A DNA stretch of 22,782 nucleotides, taken from Desulfovibrio sp. (lineage in GTDB: Bacteria > Desulfobacterota > Desulfovibrionia > Desulfovibrionales > Desulfovibrionaceae). A program made the translations under genes and the position numbers. The notes below the pieces were generated by a model. The model saw only the letters and a list, made by a program, of their open reading frames with translations. It was not told the DNA's origin and ran no database searches. Below, in pieces: positions 14,799 to 20,669 of the stretch. The stretch lies in NCBI GenBank assembly GCA_003525525.1, contig DQED01000318.1, positions 1,852-24,633 of the forward strand. Reading direction: 5' to 3'. Positions within the stretch are counted from its first letter, which is position 1; every line of letters starts with the position of its first letter.

Positions 14799-14965
14799 TG
14801 GCGGTTTCCTCCTCATTTTGGATGCTCCTGAAAGGATTGCGTCTAGTAGTGTTCAGACGCATTGTTGTAGTTTAGCGAGTTGACGTATTTACTGGCTTCA
14901 TGGGCAAAATAGATTTTTTCCCGATGTCTAGGTCATGTCGAAACCATGACTTCGTTCACCCCGTC

Positions 14966-15082
14966 TTACAGGGCACTTTTGTGTTTGAACTCCTCGACTC
15001 CATGAAGCTGGTTGCGTAAGAGCATCGTCTCGATGCGGAGCATGTCGATGAGGATTGCTTGTAGCAGTTCTTTGGTTGTCAT
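14966..15082 (-). CDS. 38-aa small protein coupled to the RHH gene
   Basis: MTTKELLQAILIDMLRIETMLLRNQ..., largely one amphipathic helix with a hydrophobic heptad-like pattern. The start is ATG 15082, 3 nt after the RHH stop, with GGAGG 10 nt upstream inside the end of the RHH gene, so translation is probably coupled. The function is unknown. Called on ribosome site, spacing and plausible composition only. Confidence 0.5.
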   Translation of the reverse strand: MTTKELLQAILIDMLRIETMLLRNQLHGVEEFKHKSAL

Positions 15083-15085
15083 CGG

Positions 15086-15262
15086 TTATTGTCCTCCAAC
15101 GAAGCGAACCTTACCGGGTTGGCTGGGGTCAACGTGGAGTAAACCGAGGAAGAGTGTCTCTCGCAACAAGTGTGCTGTTGTAACCCTCAGACGCTTGGCG
15201 AGAGCGTCGTAAGCCTTAATGAGTCCATCATCAACTCGAACGGAAACGGTCGTAAGGGCCAT
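15086..15262 (-). CDS. 58-aa ribbon-helix-helix (CopG/Arc-like) protein
   Basis: Residues 4-45 have the RHH pattern: strand TTVSVRVD, helix DGLIKAYDALAKRLR, turn VTTAHLL, helix RETLFLGLL. Proteins of this size are usually dimeric repressors of plasmid copy number or of their own operon. The start is ATG 15262 with AGGAGG 8 nt upstream. It heads the leftward group RHH, 38-aa protein, 110-aa protein, polymerase-like protein, which makes it a good candidate regulator of replication genes. Confidence 0.78.
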   Translation of the reverse strand: MALTTVSVRVDDGLIKAYDALAKRLRVTTAHLLRETLFLGLLHVDPSQPGKVRFVGGQ

Positions 15263-15299
15263 TGTCGTTGCCTCCTGGGGCGTTTACAGGTTGGTTGTG

Positions 15300-15332
15300 A
15301 AAAAGGGCGAGTCTCGTTTGATGACCCGCCCG
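15300..15332 (-). terminator. Rho-independent terminator after the XRE gene
   Basis: A 9-bp stem with one G-T pair (15324-15332 with 15306-15314) and a 9-nt loop, followed on the minus strand by T6 (15305-15300). It lies between the XRE gene and the RHH gene and would separate or attenuate the two units. Confidence 0.78.
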
Positions 15333-15361
15333 TAGCCAAGGGAAAGAGGCGCTGTTGCCTG

Positions 15362-15568
15362 CTAGTCGCTCTTGTCGGCCTCACAGAGCTTAGCAAGCTC
15401 CTGAAGTGCCTCTTCTGTCTTAGCCGTAGTCCGATCCTTTCCCGCAAGTAGCTGCTGAGTGCGTCCGAGACTAAGGCCAATGGCCTTCGCTACGTCTCCA
15501 GCAGTCAAGCCAGCCTTGCGGAACGTGTCGCGCAATGGATGCGGTTTGGCTTTCAAGTCATTCAACAT
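15362..15568 (-). CDS. XRE/Cro-like helix-turn-helix regulator, 68 aa
   Basis: Residues ~18-50 form a Cro/C1-type HTH (LTAGDVAKAIGLSLGRTQQLLAGKDRTTAKTEEALQELA), typical of small phage and plasmid repressors. The start is ATG 15568, with AAAGGAG 5 nt upstream; an upstream in-frame start at 15598 would add ten residues but lies in the promoter region. The gene is flanked by terminators on both sides, so it is probably its own transcription unit. It is the best candidate for the element's master repressor and may bind the GTTCA repeats at 15589-15604. Confidence 0.8.
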   Translation of the reverse strand: MLNDLKAKPHPLRDTFRKAGLTAGDVAKAIGLSLGRTQQLLAGKDRTTAKTEEALQELAKLCEADKSD

Positions 15569-15588
15569 CGTGTCTCCTTTTGGGGAAA

Positions 15589-15619
15589 GTTCATTCACTG
15601 TTCAAAGAAGAGCATAGCA
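15589..15619 (-). promoter_or_regulatory. XRE gene promoter with GTTCA repeats
   Basis: On the minus strand TGC-TATGCT (15619-15611) is an extended -10 with a poor -35. Two direct GTTCA half-sites (15589-15593 and 15600-15604) lie at the predicted start of transcription, placed to allow autorepression. The spacing GTTC-N7-GTTC also equals the alphaproteobacterial LexA box, which may be chance. Confidence 0.4.
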
Positions 15620-15683
15620 CACAGAGTAGCGGTCGCAGTCGTTGTTAGTGATTTATTGGCGTCTGCGGCTGGAACGATGGAAA

Positions 15684-15718
15684 TAAGAAAAGCCGTCCAC
15701 TCGCTTGGAGCAGACGGC
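15684..15718 (-). terminator. Rho-independent terminator after the second recombinase gene
   Basis: GCCGTC/GACGGC stem (15713-15718 with 15692-15697) with additional inner CTC/GAG pairing, followed on the minus strand by TTTTCTTATTT. It lies 26 bp after the recombinase stop. Confidence 0.75.
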
Positions 15719-15744
15719 CTTTGTGCTGGTATGGTCGGCGGAAC

Positions 15745-16341
15745 TTACAGTTCGTTGGCGTAGACGCTCTTGATCTCCTCGGGCTGGATGCACAGATACG
15801 TGAGCGTCTGTCTCTGTGTGCTATGGCCCAAGGCGTCCATTAGAGTGGGGATATCGACGTTGAAGGTCACGCGCTGATGGTAGCCCCACGTCTTGCGTAG
15901 GGAGTGGCTCCCGTAGTTGCCCTTGAGGTTGACCGACTCACACCAGCCCTTGACCAGCCGACACAGGTAACTTGCCGACATCTGCCCACGCTGCCCCGTG
16001 AAGATCGGTTCCGCGTTGTCGAAGTCCCTGGTCGCCAGCAGTCGAGACAGGGCCTCACGGGCAGCCTTGTTGAAGATCACTCGACGGCGTTTGCCGGTCT
16101 TCGTCTCCCGGACCAATCCACCGTCTTCGTCGGCCAGGATTGACCGGACCTGACCGGCAGTGAGCTTCAGGAGGTCGGAAGCTCTGAGCGCGGTGTTGAT
16201 CCCGACCACGAACAAGGCAGACTCTCTGGGCTTGTCGGCCAGGAGCTTCTTGATCGTCTGGATGTCCTTCACCGACTTGATGGGTTCGACGGTAATAACG
16301 TCGCCGGCCTTGGGGTTGTTGCCGTGGTTCTTTGCGCTCAT
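15745..16341 (-). CDS. Small tyrosine recombinase (catalytic domain only)
   Basis: 198 aa, with the full catalytic set: R53 (ALRASDLL), K81, H146-x2-R149 (HSLR), H173 (GHS) and Y182 (TYL). It lacks arm-binding and most of the core-binding domains, like the ~200-aa FimB/FimE invertases and some phage recombinases. It is distinct from the main integrase at 8788-9921. It may invert or resolve DNA within the element, resolve multimers of a replicating form, or regulate. The start is ATG 16341 with GGAGG 7 nt upstream, and a terminator follows at 15684-15718. Confidence 0.88.
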   Translation of the reverse strand: MSAKNHGNNPKAGDVITVEPIKSVKDIQTIKKLLADKPRESALFVVGINTALRASDLLKLTAGQVRSILADEDGGLVRETKTGKRRRVIFNKAAREALSRLLATRDFDNAEPIFTGQRGQMSASYLCRLVKGWCESVNLKGNYGSHSLRKTWGYHQRVTFNVDIPTLMDALGHSTQRQTLTYLCIQPEEIKSVYANEL

Positions 16342-16410
16342 TTTCGGGCCTCCAATCTCGTCATGTTGAATCGATTCTGGCGAAAAAGAAGACGAGAATC
16401 AAGGACGATT

Positions 16411-16575
16411 TTACGGCTTGCGGCCATAGGTGAGCCTAAATAGTCGTGATTGCTGAACAATCACAGAAACAAGCTCGTCATCTTTTTTATAGAAGAAGAC
16501 GGGATGGCGGGTTGGCATTCGGGGGCCTTGGGCTGACAACCCCAGCGCCAAAGCCACGGAAAAGTGCTTCTCCAC
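16411..16575 (-). CDS. Possible 54-aa protein
   Basis: VEKHFSVALALGLSAQGPRMPTRHPVFFYKKDDELVSVIVQQSRLFRLTYGRKP, with a plausible strand-rich C-terminal half but no family. The GTG at 16575 has only AAAAGG upstream, and an internal ATG would give 35 aa. It lies between the zinc-finger gene's terminator and the second recombinase gene. A weak call. Confidence 0.3.
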   Translation of the reverse strand: MEKHFSVALALGLSAQGPRMPTRHPVFFYKKDDELVSVIVQQSRLFRLTYGRKP

Positions 16576-16600
16576 ACCTTTTCCACTCGCTGACGCCCCA

Positions 16601-16632
16601 AACAAAAAGACCGCCTGGACGAATCCAGACGG
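16601..16632 (-). terminator. Rho-independent terminator after the zinc-finger gene
   Basis: A 9-bp stem with one G-T pair (16624-16632 with 16611-16619) closed by a TTCG tetraloop on the minus strand and followed by TCTTTTTGTTT. It starts 26 bp beyond the stop of the zinc-finger gene. Confidence 0.85.
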
Positions 16633-16658
16633 CCCTTGAGCGGATGGAGCGGCAACGG

Positions 16659-16865
16659 TTACGCGGCCACAGACTCCTCTTCGTCAGCCTTTACAAGCAC
16701 CGTCACCGACAAGGAGGCGATAAGGGCCTCGGCGAAGCAACGTCGGCAGATGCTACCAGAAGAAGCCTGGATAGAGTAAGCAAGATCGGAATGGTCGTCC
16801 TTGAACTCAAGAGACACCGTGGACTCACTGGCAAAATCGCTGCCGCACTCAAAACATTTCGTCAT
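16659..16865 (-). CDS. 68-aa two-knuckle zinc-finger protein
   Basis: MTKCFECGSDF...SICRRCFAEAL: two CxxC pairs (CFEC at residues 4-7, CRRC near 44-47) about 37 residues apart, predicting a treble-clef or ribbon zinc site. The C-terminal part is hydrophobic (LIASLSVTVLVK) and ends acidic (ADEEESVAA). The start is ATG 16865 with GGGAGG 5 nt upstream; the frame is open to 17027 but the upstream part has no ribosome site. It is the first gene of the leftward side, next to the control region. Function unknown. Confidence 0.7.
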   Translation of the reverse strand: MTKCFECGSDFASESTVSLEFKDDHSDLAYSIQASSGSICRRCFAEALIASLSVTVLVKADEEESVAA

Positions 16866-16941
16866 GCCATCCTCCCTGAAGTAATTTGCTTGCTCATCAT
16901 ATACATATTCATTGCTAGGACTGCAATAGGTTTGATGTCGA

Positions 16942-16985
16942 ACTATATCTGCACATAGATGAACTTTGTGGTTCACTATTGAACC
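16942..16985 (-). promoter_or_regulatory. Leftward promoter candidate with GTTCA/TGAAC operator array
   Basis: TGAAC (16960-16964), GTTCA (16971-16975) and TGAAC (16980-16984) alternate; the last two form the perfect palindrome GGTTCA-ctat-TGAACC (16970-16985). A minus-strand -10 TATAGT (16947-16942) lies just downstream, its poor -35 position falling between the first two half-sites. The half-site is the same as at the XRE promoter, suggesting shared control. Confidence 0.45.
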
Positions 16986-17440
16986 TGATGCGGAGAGAGT
17001 GCTTGCGCGAGAGGCGAGTTGCAGCATGGACCCATAGGCCCCCCCGGGGTGGTGGGTGTGGTGGCGTGGACCAAGCTCGGCCTGGGCCTCTTTACAGAGT
17101 ACCTACTGCCCACGCGGGTTTTTTACCCAGACTCGACCCCCAAAACCTCAGACGATGACCCCTACCCCACTGAGATGATTGCCGAAAAAATTTGAAGCAA
17201 AAAAAGTCGAGGGTAAATCCAGATCAATTCAGTGAGAATTAGGTGACAAGCAAGGGTCTGGATGGGCTGGGCAGTGGCAACGGCTGGGAATGGCGGTCAA
17301 TGAATCCAACTGCTTATGTCAAAAGTAGCATAACTCAGACGCAGGAGAGGAGAAGGATTTTTTCACATGGTTCGACGCCGACCACGCACAAGCAAAAAAT
17401 GTTCCTTGCGGTTCGTCTAAGACGCTTTTCACCCTTGAGG

Positions 17441-17461
17441 TGGATATAGTGGTGGATATAG
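17441..17461 (+). repeat. Putative arm-type integrase sites, right end (two copies)
   Basis: TGGATATAG at 17441-17449 and 17453-17461, direct and 12 bp apart, matching the pair at 8756-8777. They lie ~85 bp inside the right att core. Confidence 0.6.
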
Positions 17462-17545
17462 TCCTGGGTGCTTTTGGCGGTATTTGGAGTCTGGGAATGC
17501 AGGCAGGAAGCCGCTTAAACACTGGAAGACGCCGGGTTGCACCTT

Positions 17546-17593
17546 GCCTCTCACGCCGCTAACAGGGGTTCAAATCCCCTTGGGGACGCCAAG
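17546..17593 (+). repeat. attR core: second 48-bp copy of the tRNA-Glu 3' end
   Basis: Identical to 8666-8713. The sequence before it bears no resemblance to the rest of a tRNA, so it is the displaced original 3' end of the target gene. Confidence 0.97.
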
Positions 17594-17601
17594 ATTTCAA
17601 G

Positions 17602-17646
17602 AGCGGCAAGAACCTGCGACAGCAGGGACTTGCCGCTCATTTTTTT
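17602..17646 (+). terminator. Original tRNA operon terminator, displaced by the insertion
   Basis: A perfect 9-bp stem AGCGGCAAG/CTTGCCGCT (17602-17610 with 17629-17637), then CA and T7, on the plus strand, 8 bp after attR. No plus-strand gene precedes it now; before insertion it would have directly followed tRNA-Glu. Confidence 0.85.
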
Positions 17647-17723
17647 CGTCCTCTTTTGCCGCTTTCCAGCCCTCCCGGTGCCTGCGGCGCGCTCCTGCGG
17701 ATGCAGGAGGTGCCTGGAGTCGC

Positions 17724-17751
17724 CCCGGGGGAAAGGCGTCTTTCCCCCGGG
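17724..17751. terminator. Hairpin after nrdD
   Basis: A perfect 12-bp stem (17724-17735 with 17740-17751) and 4-nt loop, 10 bp beyond the nrdD stop. No T tract on either strand, so termination would rely on the hairpin; it may instead protect the mRNA 3' end. Confidence 0.6.
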
Positions 17752-17761
17752 ACGCGCGGCG

Positions 17762-19810
17762 TCAGCAGATCTCGCCGTAGGTCAGGCGCTCGGCGTATTC
17801 CGCCTGCTTGCCCTTGTTCCACAAAGACACCGGCCGGTAGTAGCCGACGATGCGCGTGAACACCTCCGAGGGCGCGCCGCACTCGGGGCATTCGTGGTGT
17901 TCGCCCTTGATGTAGCCGTGGGTCTTGCACACGGAAAACGTGGGCGTGATCGAAAGATAGGGAATCTTCGTCATGGTGAAGGCCTTGACGATGAACGACT
18001 TGAGCGCCTCGGTGTCGGCCACGGCTTCGCCCAAGTAGGTGTGGAAGACCGTGCCGCCGGTGTAGAGCGGCTGGAGCTTGTTCTGGTGCTCCAGGGCGTA
18101 GAAGACGTCGCGCGAGAGCCCCACGGGCAGCGTGGTCGAATTGGTGTAATAGGGCGTGCCGTTGCCCGAGGCCCGGATGTCGGCGTAGAGCGCCTTGTCG
18201 ATCTTGGCCAGGCGGTAGCTCGTGCCCTCGGCCGGCGTGGCCTCCAGGTTGTAGAGGTTGCCGGTTTCCTCCTGGAAGCGCGACGTGAGCGCGCGCAGGT
18301 GGTTGAGCGCCCGGGTCATGAGCCGCAAGCCCGCCTCGGTCTCGATGCCCTTGCCGAGAAGGTTCATGCAGGCCTCGTGGCCGCCGACCAGGCCGATGGT
18401 CGAAAAATGGCCTTTGAAACCGTTTTTGAGGTAGCGCCTGGTCCAGGGGAAAAGCCCGCGCTCCAGGTTGTCGCTGATCATCTTGCGTTTGAATTCCAGG
18501 GCGTCCCGGGCCAGCTCGGCGTATTCCGCCACGAGGTCCAGGAAATCCTCCTCGCCCTGGGCGAGGTAGGCGAGCTTGGGCAGGTTGAGCGTCACCACGC
18601 CGACGGAGCCCGTGAGGTCGCCCGCGCCGAAAAGTCCGCCCACCTTGTTGCGCAGCTCGCGCAGGTCCATCTGCAGCCGGCAGCACATGGAGCGCACGTC
18701 CTCGGGCGAGAGGTCGGAATTGATGAAGTTCTGGAAGTAGGGCGCGCCGTACTTGGCCGTCAGTTCCAAAAGCAGCGTGCCGATGTCGGAATCCCAGGGG
18801 AAGTCGGCCGTGATGTTGTAGGTGGGGATGGGAAAGGAAAAGATGCGGCCGTGGTAGTCGCCCTCGCCCATGACCTCGAGGAAGGCCTTGTTGATCATGG
18901 CCATTTCGTCGCCGAACTCGCCGTAGACGGCGTCGCGCATGACGCCGCCCACGATCACGCCTTCCTTGGCCAGATGCCTGGGCGGGGCGAGGTCGAAGGT
19001 GAGGTTGGTGAATGGGCTCTGCCCGCCCCAGCGCGAGGTGGTGTTGAGGTTGAAGACGAACTTCTGCATGGCCTGCTTGACTTCGCGGTAGGAAAGGCCG
19101 TCCTCGCGCACGAACGGGGCGAGGTAGGTGTCCACGTTGTTGAAGGCCTGCGCCCCGGCCCATTCGTTTTGCAGCGTGCCGAGGAAGTTGACCATCTGGC
19201 CGAGCACGGCGTCGAAGTGCTTGGCCGGGCCGGCGCAGGAGCGCCCGGGCAGGTTGAAGCCCTCGAGCAGCAGGTCGCGCAGGCTCCAGCCGGCGCAGTA
19301 GCCGGCGAGGCCGAAGGACAGGTCGTGGATGTGGAAGTAGCCGTGGTCGTGGGCCTCGCGCGCTTCCTGGGGATATTTGCCGAGCGCGTAGCGGGCTTGC
19401 ACCGTGCCGGAGAGGTGCAGCATGAGCCCCTGGAACGAGTGGGTCATGTTGGCGTTTTCCGCCACGCGCCAGTCGGTCTTGGCGATGTAGTTGTCGATGA
19501 CGTCGGCGATGTCGAGGTAGGCGGCCTTCTGTTCGCGCAGTTCGCGGCGTTTTTCGCGGTAGACGATGTAACGCCTCGCCACGGCGAAAAGCCGCGACTC
19601 CATGAGCACCTGCTCCACGGCGTCCTGGACGGCCTCCTGCTCGGGGACGTCGTTATCGGCAAGCTTGGCTTCGACCTTGTGCGCCAGGCGCGTGGAGAGC
19701 AGCGGGTCCTGGATGCCGCTGGCCTTGAGGGCCTTGAGAATCGCCTGGGCGATGCGCTGGGTGGACCAGGTTTCCAGGCACCCGTCGCGTTTCCGGATCT
19801 GTATCGGCAT
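17762..19810 (-). CDS. nrdD: Anaerobic (class III) ribonucleoside-triphosphate reductase
   Basis: 682 aa. Residues ~3-95 are an ATP-cone allosteric domain, followed by the glycyl-radical barrel (DLSFGLAGYCAGWSL, SMCCRLQMDL and the FNLNTTSRWGGQSPFTNLT block). The C-terminal zinc site is C628/H631 and C641/C644, where a Cys-x2-His pair replaces the usual first Cys-x2-Cys. The glycyl-radical loop IVGYYRPVSLWNKGK has its radical glycine at about G656. The enzyme reduces NTPs to dNTPs with formate without oxygen, after activation by NrdG. The start is ATG 19810 with GGAGG upstream. It is cotranscribed with nrdG, whose open frame overlaps its 5' end. Confidence 0.96.
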   Translation of the reverse strand: MPIQIRKRDGCLETWSTQRIAQAILKALKASGIQDPLLSTRLAHKVEAKLADNDVPEQEAVQDAVEQVLMESRLFAVARRYIVYREKRRELREQKAAYLDIADVIDNYIAKTDWRVAENANMTHSFQGLMLHLSGTVQARYALGKYPQEAREAHDHGYFHIHDLSFGLAGYCAGWSLRDLLLEGFNLPGRSCAGPAKHFDAVLGQMVNFLGTLQNEWAGAQAFNNVDTYLAPFVREDGLSYREVKQAMQKFVFNLNTTSRWGGQSPFTNLTFDLAPPRHLAKEGVIVGGVMRDAVYGEFGDEMAMINKAFLEVMGEGDYHGRIFSFPIPTYNITADFPWDSDIGTLLLELTAKYGAPYFQNFINSDLSPEDVRSMCCRLQMDLRELRNKVGGLFGAGDLTGSVGVVTLNLPKLAYLAQGEEDFLDLVAEYAELARDALEFKRKMISDNLERGLFPWTRRYLKNGFKGHFSTIGLVGGHEACMNLLGKGIETEAGLRLMTRALNHLRALTSRFQEETGNLYNLEATPAEGTSYRLAKIDKALYADIRASGNGTPYYTNSTTLPVGLSRDVFYALEHQNKLQPLYTGGTVFHTYLGEAVADTEALKSFIVKAFTMTKIPYLSITPTFSVCKTHGYIKGEHHECPECGAPSEVFTRIVGYYRPVSLWNKGKQAEYAERLTYGEIC

Positions 19811-20444
19811 GGCTCCCTTCCTCCCCCTTGCTCGGTGTTGGCTTGCGGAACGGCTGCTCCGTGAGCGGATGTCCCGGCGGCAGGGCCTCCCTGATCTCCC
19901 TGACGTCGGCTGGCGACAGTTCCGGCACGAGTGTCGTGCGAAAGGCGAAGCGGCCCGGATGGCGCGCGGCCAGGGCGAAGACCTCGCCCAGGCGCGCGGC
20001 GGCCTCGGCCGCGGTCACGGCCCCGCCCGTGACCAGGCCGTACTTGGAAAACGGCGCTTTGACGTCCACGGAAAAGCAGGCTCCGGGATGGCGCGTCAGC
20101 ACCATTTCCAGGACGTCCGGCCGCATGCCGTTGGAATCGATCTTGACGTCCGGCCCAAGCGACGCGAGTTCGGCGGCAAAGGCCGCCAAACCCGGGGTCA
20201 GGGTCGGTTCGCCGCCGGTGACGACGAAGCCGTCCAGCCATTTGGCGTGGGAGGCGGCGAAGGTGCGCACCGAGGCCGCGGGCAGGGGCGCGCCCTTGGC
20301 GAAGGCCAGGGATGCGTTGTGGCAGTGCGGGCAGCGCAGGTTGCAGCCGCCGAAAAAAAGCACGGCGCAAAGCCTGCCGGGCCAATCGCAAAAGGACATG
20401 GGCTCGATGCCGCGCACGAGCTCCCAGGCTGGGGAAAGCGTCAT
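19653..20444 (-). CDS. nrdG: Anaerobic ribonucleotide reductase activating radical SAM protein
   Basis: C34-x3-C38-x2-C41 (CNLRCPHC) binds the [4Fe-4S] cluster that cleaves S-adenosylmethionine to place the glycyl radical on NrdD. FCDWPGR near the start and VVTGGEPTL are typical of NrdG/PflA-like activases. The ATG at 20444 has a weak GGA upstream; a TTG at 20456 is the alternative. The recognisable protein ends near PPGHPLTEQPF (~residue 210); the frame then runs on to 19653, a 158-bp overlap with nrdD, so the last ~50 residues may be a low-conservation tail. Confidence 0.9.
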   Translation of the reverse strand: MTLSPAWELVRGIEPMSFCDWPGRLCAVLFFGGCNLRCPHCHNASLAFAKGAPLPAASVRTFAASHAKWLDGFVVTGGEPTLTPGLAAFAAELASLGPDVKIDSNGMRPDVLEMVLTRHPGACFSVDVKAPFSKYGLVTGGAVTAAEAAARLGEVFALAARHPGRFAFRTTLVPELSPADVREIREALPPGHPLTEQPFRKPTPSKGEEGSHADTDPETRRVPGNLVHPAHRPGDSQGPQGQRHPGPAALHAPGAQGRSQACR

Positions 20445-20669
20445 TTTATCCAGCAAGACGGAATGGATACAGTGTGAAAACGGCCCGGCCGCTCCCTGTG
20501 CGGCGCGGGAGAAAAGCCCCCTTAAGTCCCCCGAAAGACGCTACCTTCATACGCCCGCCCGCGTCGATTGCAAGGGCCGGTTTATGCCCGGCAGGACGCG
20601 TTCGCGGCAACGCCGCGCCATGCCGGGCTTTTCTTTTTGACGCTTTTGGCAATCGCCGCGCGGGGGCGC
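20445..20669. other. Intergenic region between nrdG and the transporter gene
   Basis: 225 bases. On the minus strand TTGCAA-16-TATGAA near 20547-20575 could be the nrdG promoter, giving a ~100-nt leader. CACACTGTATCC near 20470 resembles half an NrdR box but has no partner. The plus-strand terminator at 20586-20638 has no gene in front of it. Confidence 0.4.
20586..20638 (+). terminator. Orphan plus-strand terminator
   Basis: Stem GCCCGGCA (20586-20593) with TGCCGGGC (20621-20628), GC-rich inner pairing, then TTTTCTTTTT. Both adjacent genes are on the minus strand, so it either ends an unannotated plus-strand RNA or acts as a stabilising hairpin at the transporter mRNA 3' end. Confidence 0.6.

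Larger units (their letters stand above)
16866..17545. other. Gene-free control/possible origin region next to attR
   Basis: 680 bases without a supportable gene. From the left: GTTCA operator repeats and a leftward promoter candidate (16942-16985); a G-rich plus strand (about 17047-17070); a short CCC-ACGC-GGG hairpin with T6 (near 17115-17130); an A-rich block (about 17172-17245); and the arm-type repeats (17441-17461). The mixture of inverted repeats, an AT-rich tract and no genes suits a replication origin or recombination control region. Confidence 0.5.
8666..17593. mobile_element. Integrated genetic element in tRNA-Glu (8,880 bp per unit)
   Basis: Bounded by the exact 48-bp att repeats, it has an integrase gene at the tRNA end and an AT-richer, less biased composition than the flanking chromosome. 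Its contents are integrase, excisionase-like HTH, several small zinc and RHH regulators, KilA-N, a polymerase-like protein and a second tyrosine recombinase. No structural phage, packaging, relaxase or conjugation genes are present. It may be a phage satellite, an integrative plasmid or a decayed prophage remnant. The ordered set of terminators and ribosome sites argues that most of it is still functional. Confidence 0.93.

Noticed and set aside
15589..15603. GTTC-N7-GTTC, identical to the alphaproteobacterial LexA box
   Set aside because: The host does not look alphaproteobacterial and the GTTCA half-site recurs at 16960-16985 with other spacings, so a private element operator is more likely.
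16988..17158. 56-codon plus-strand frame starting ATG at 16988
   Set aside because: No ribosome site, and Arg/Pro/Gly-rich because of the G-rich tract; more likely control DNA.
17243..17522. Two short frames (plus 17243-17449, minus 17319-17522) near attR
   Set aside because: They overlap the arm-type repeats, have no ribosome sites and no recognisable protein features.
20465..20480. NrdR-box-like word upstream of nrdG
   Set aside because: Only one imperfect half is present; NrdR sites normally come as a pair of full boxes.
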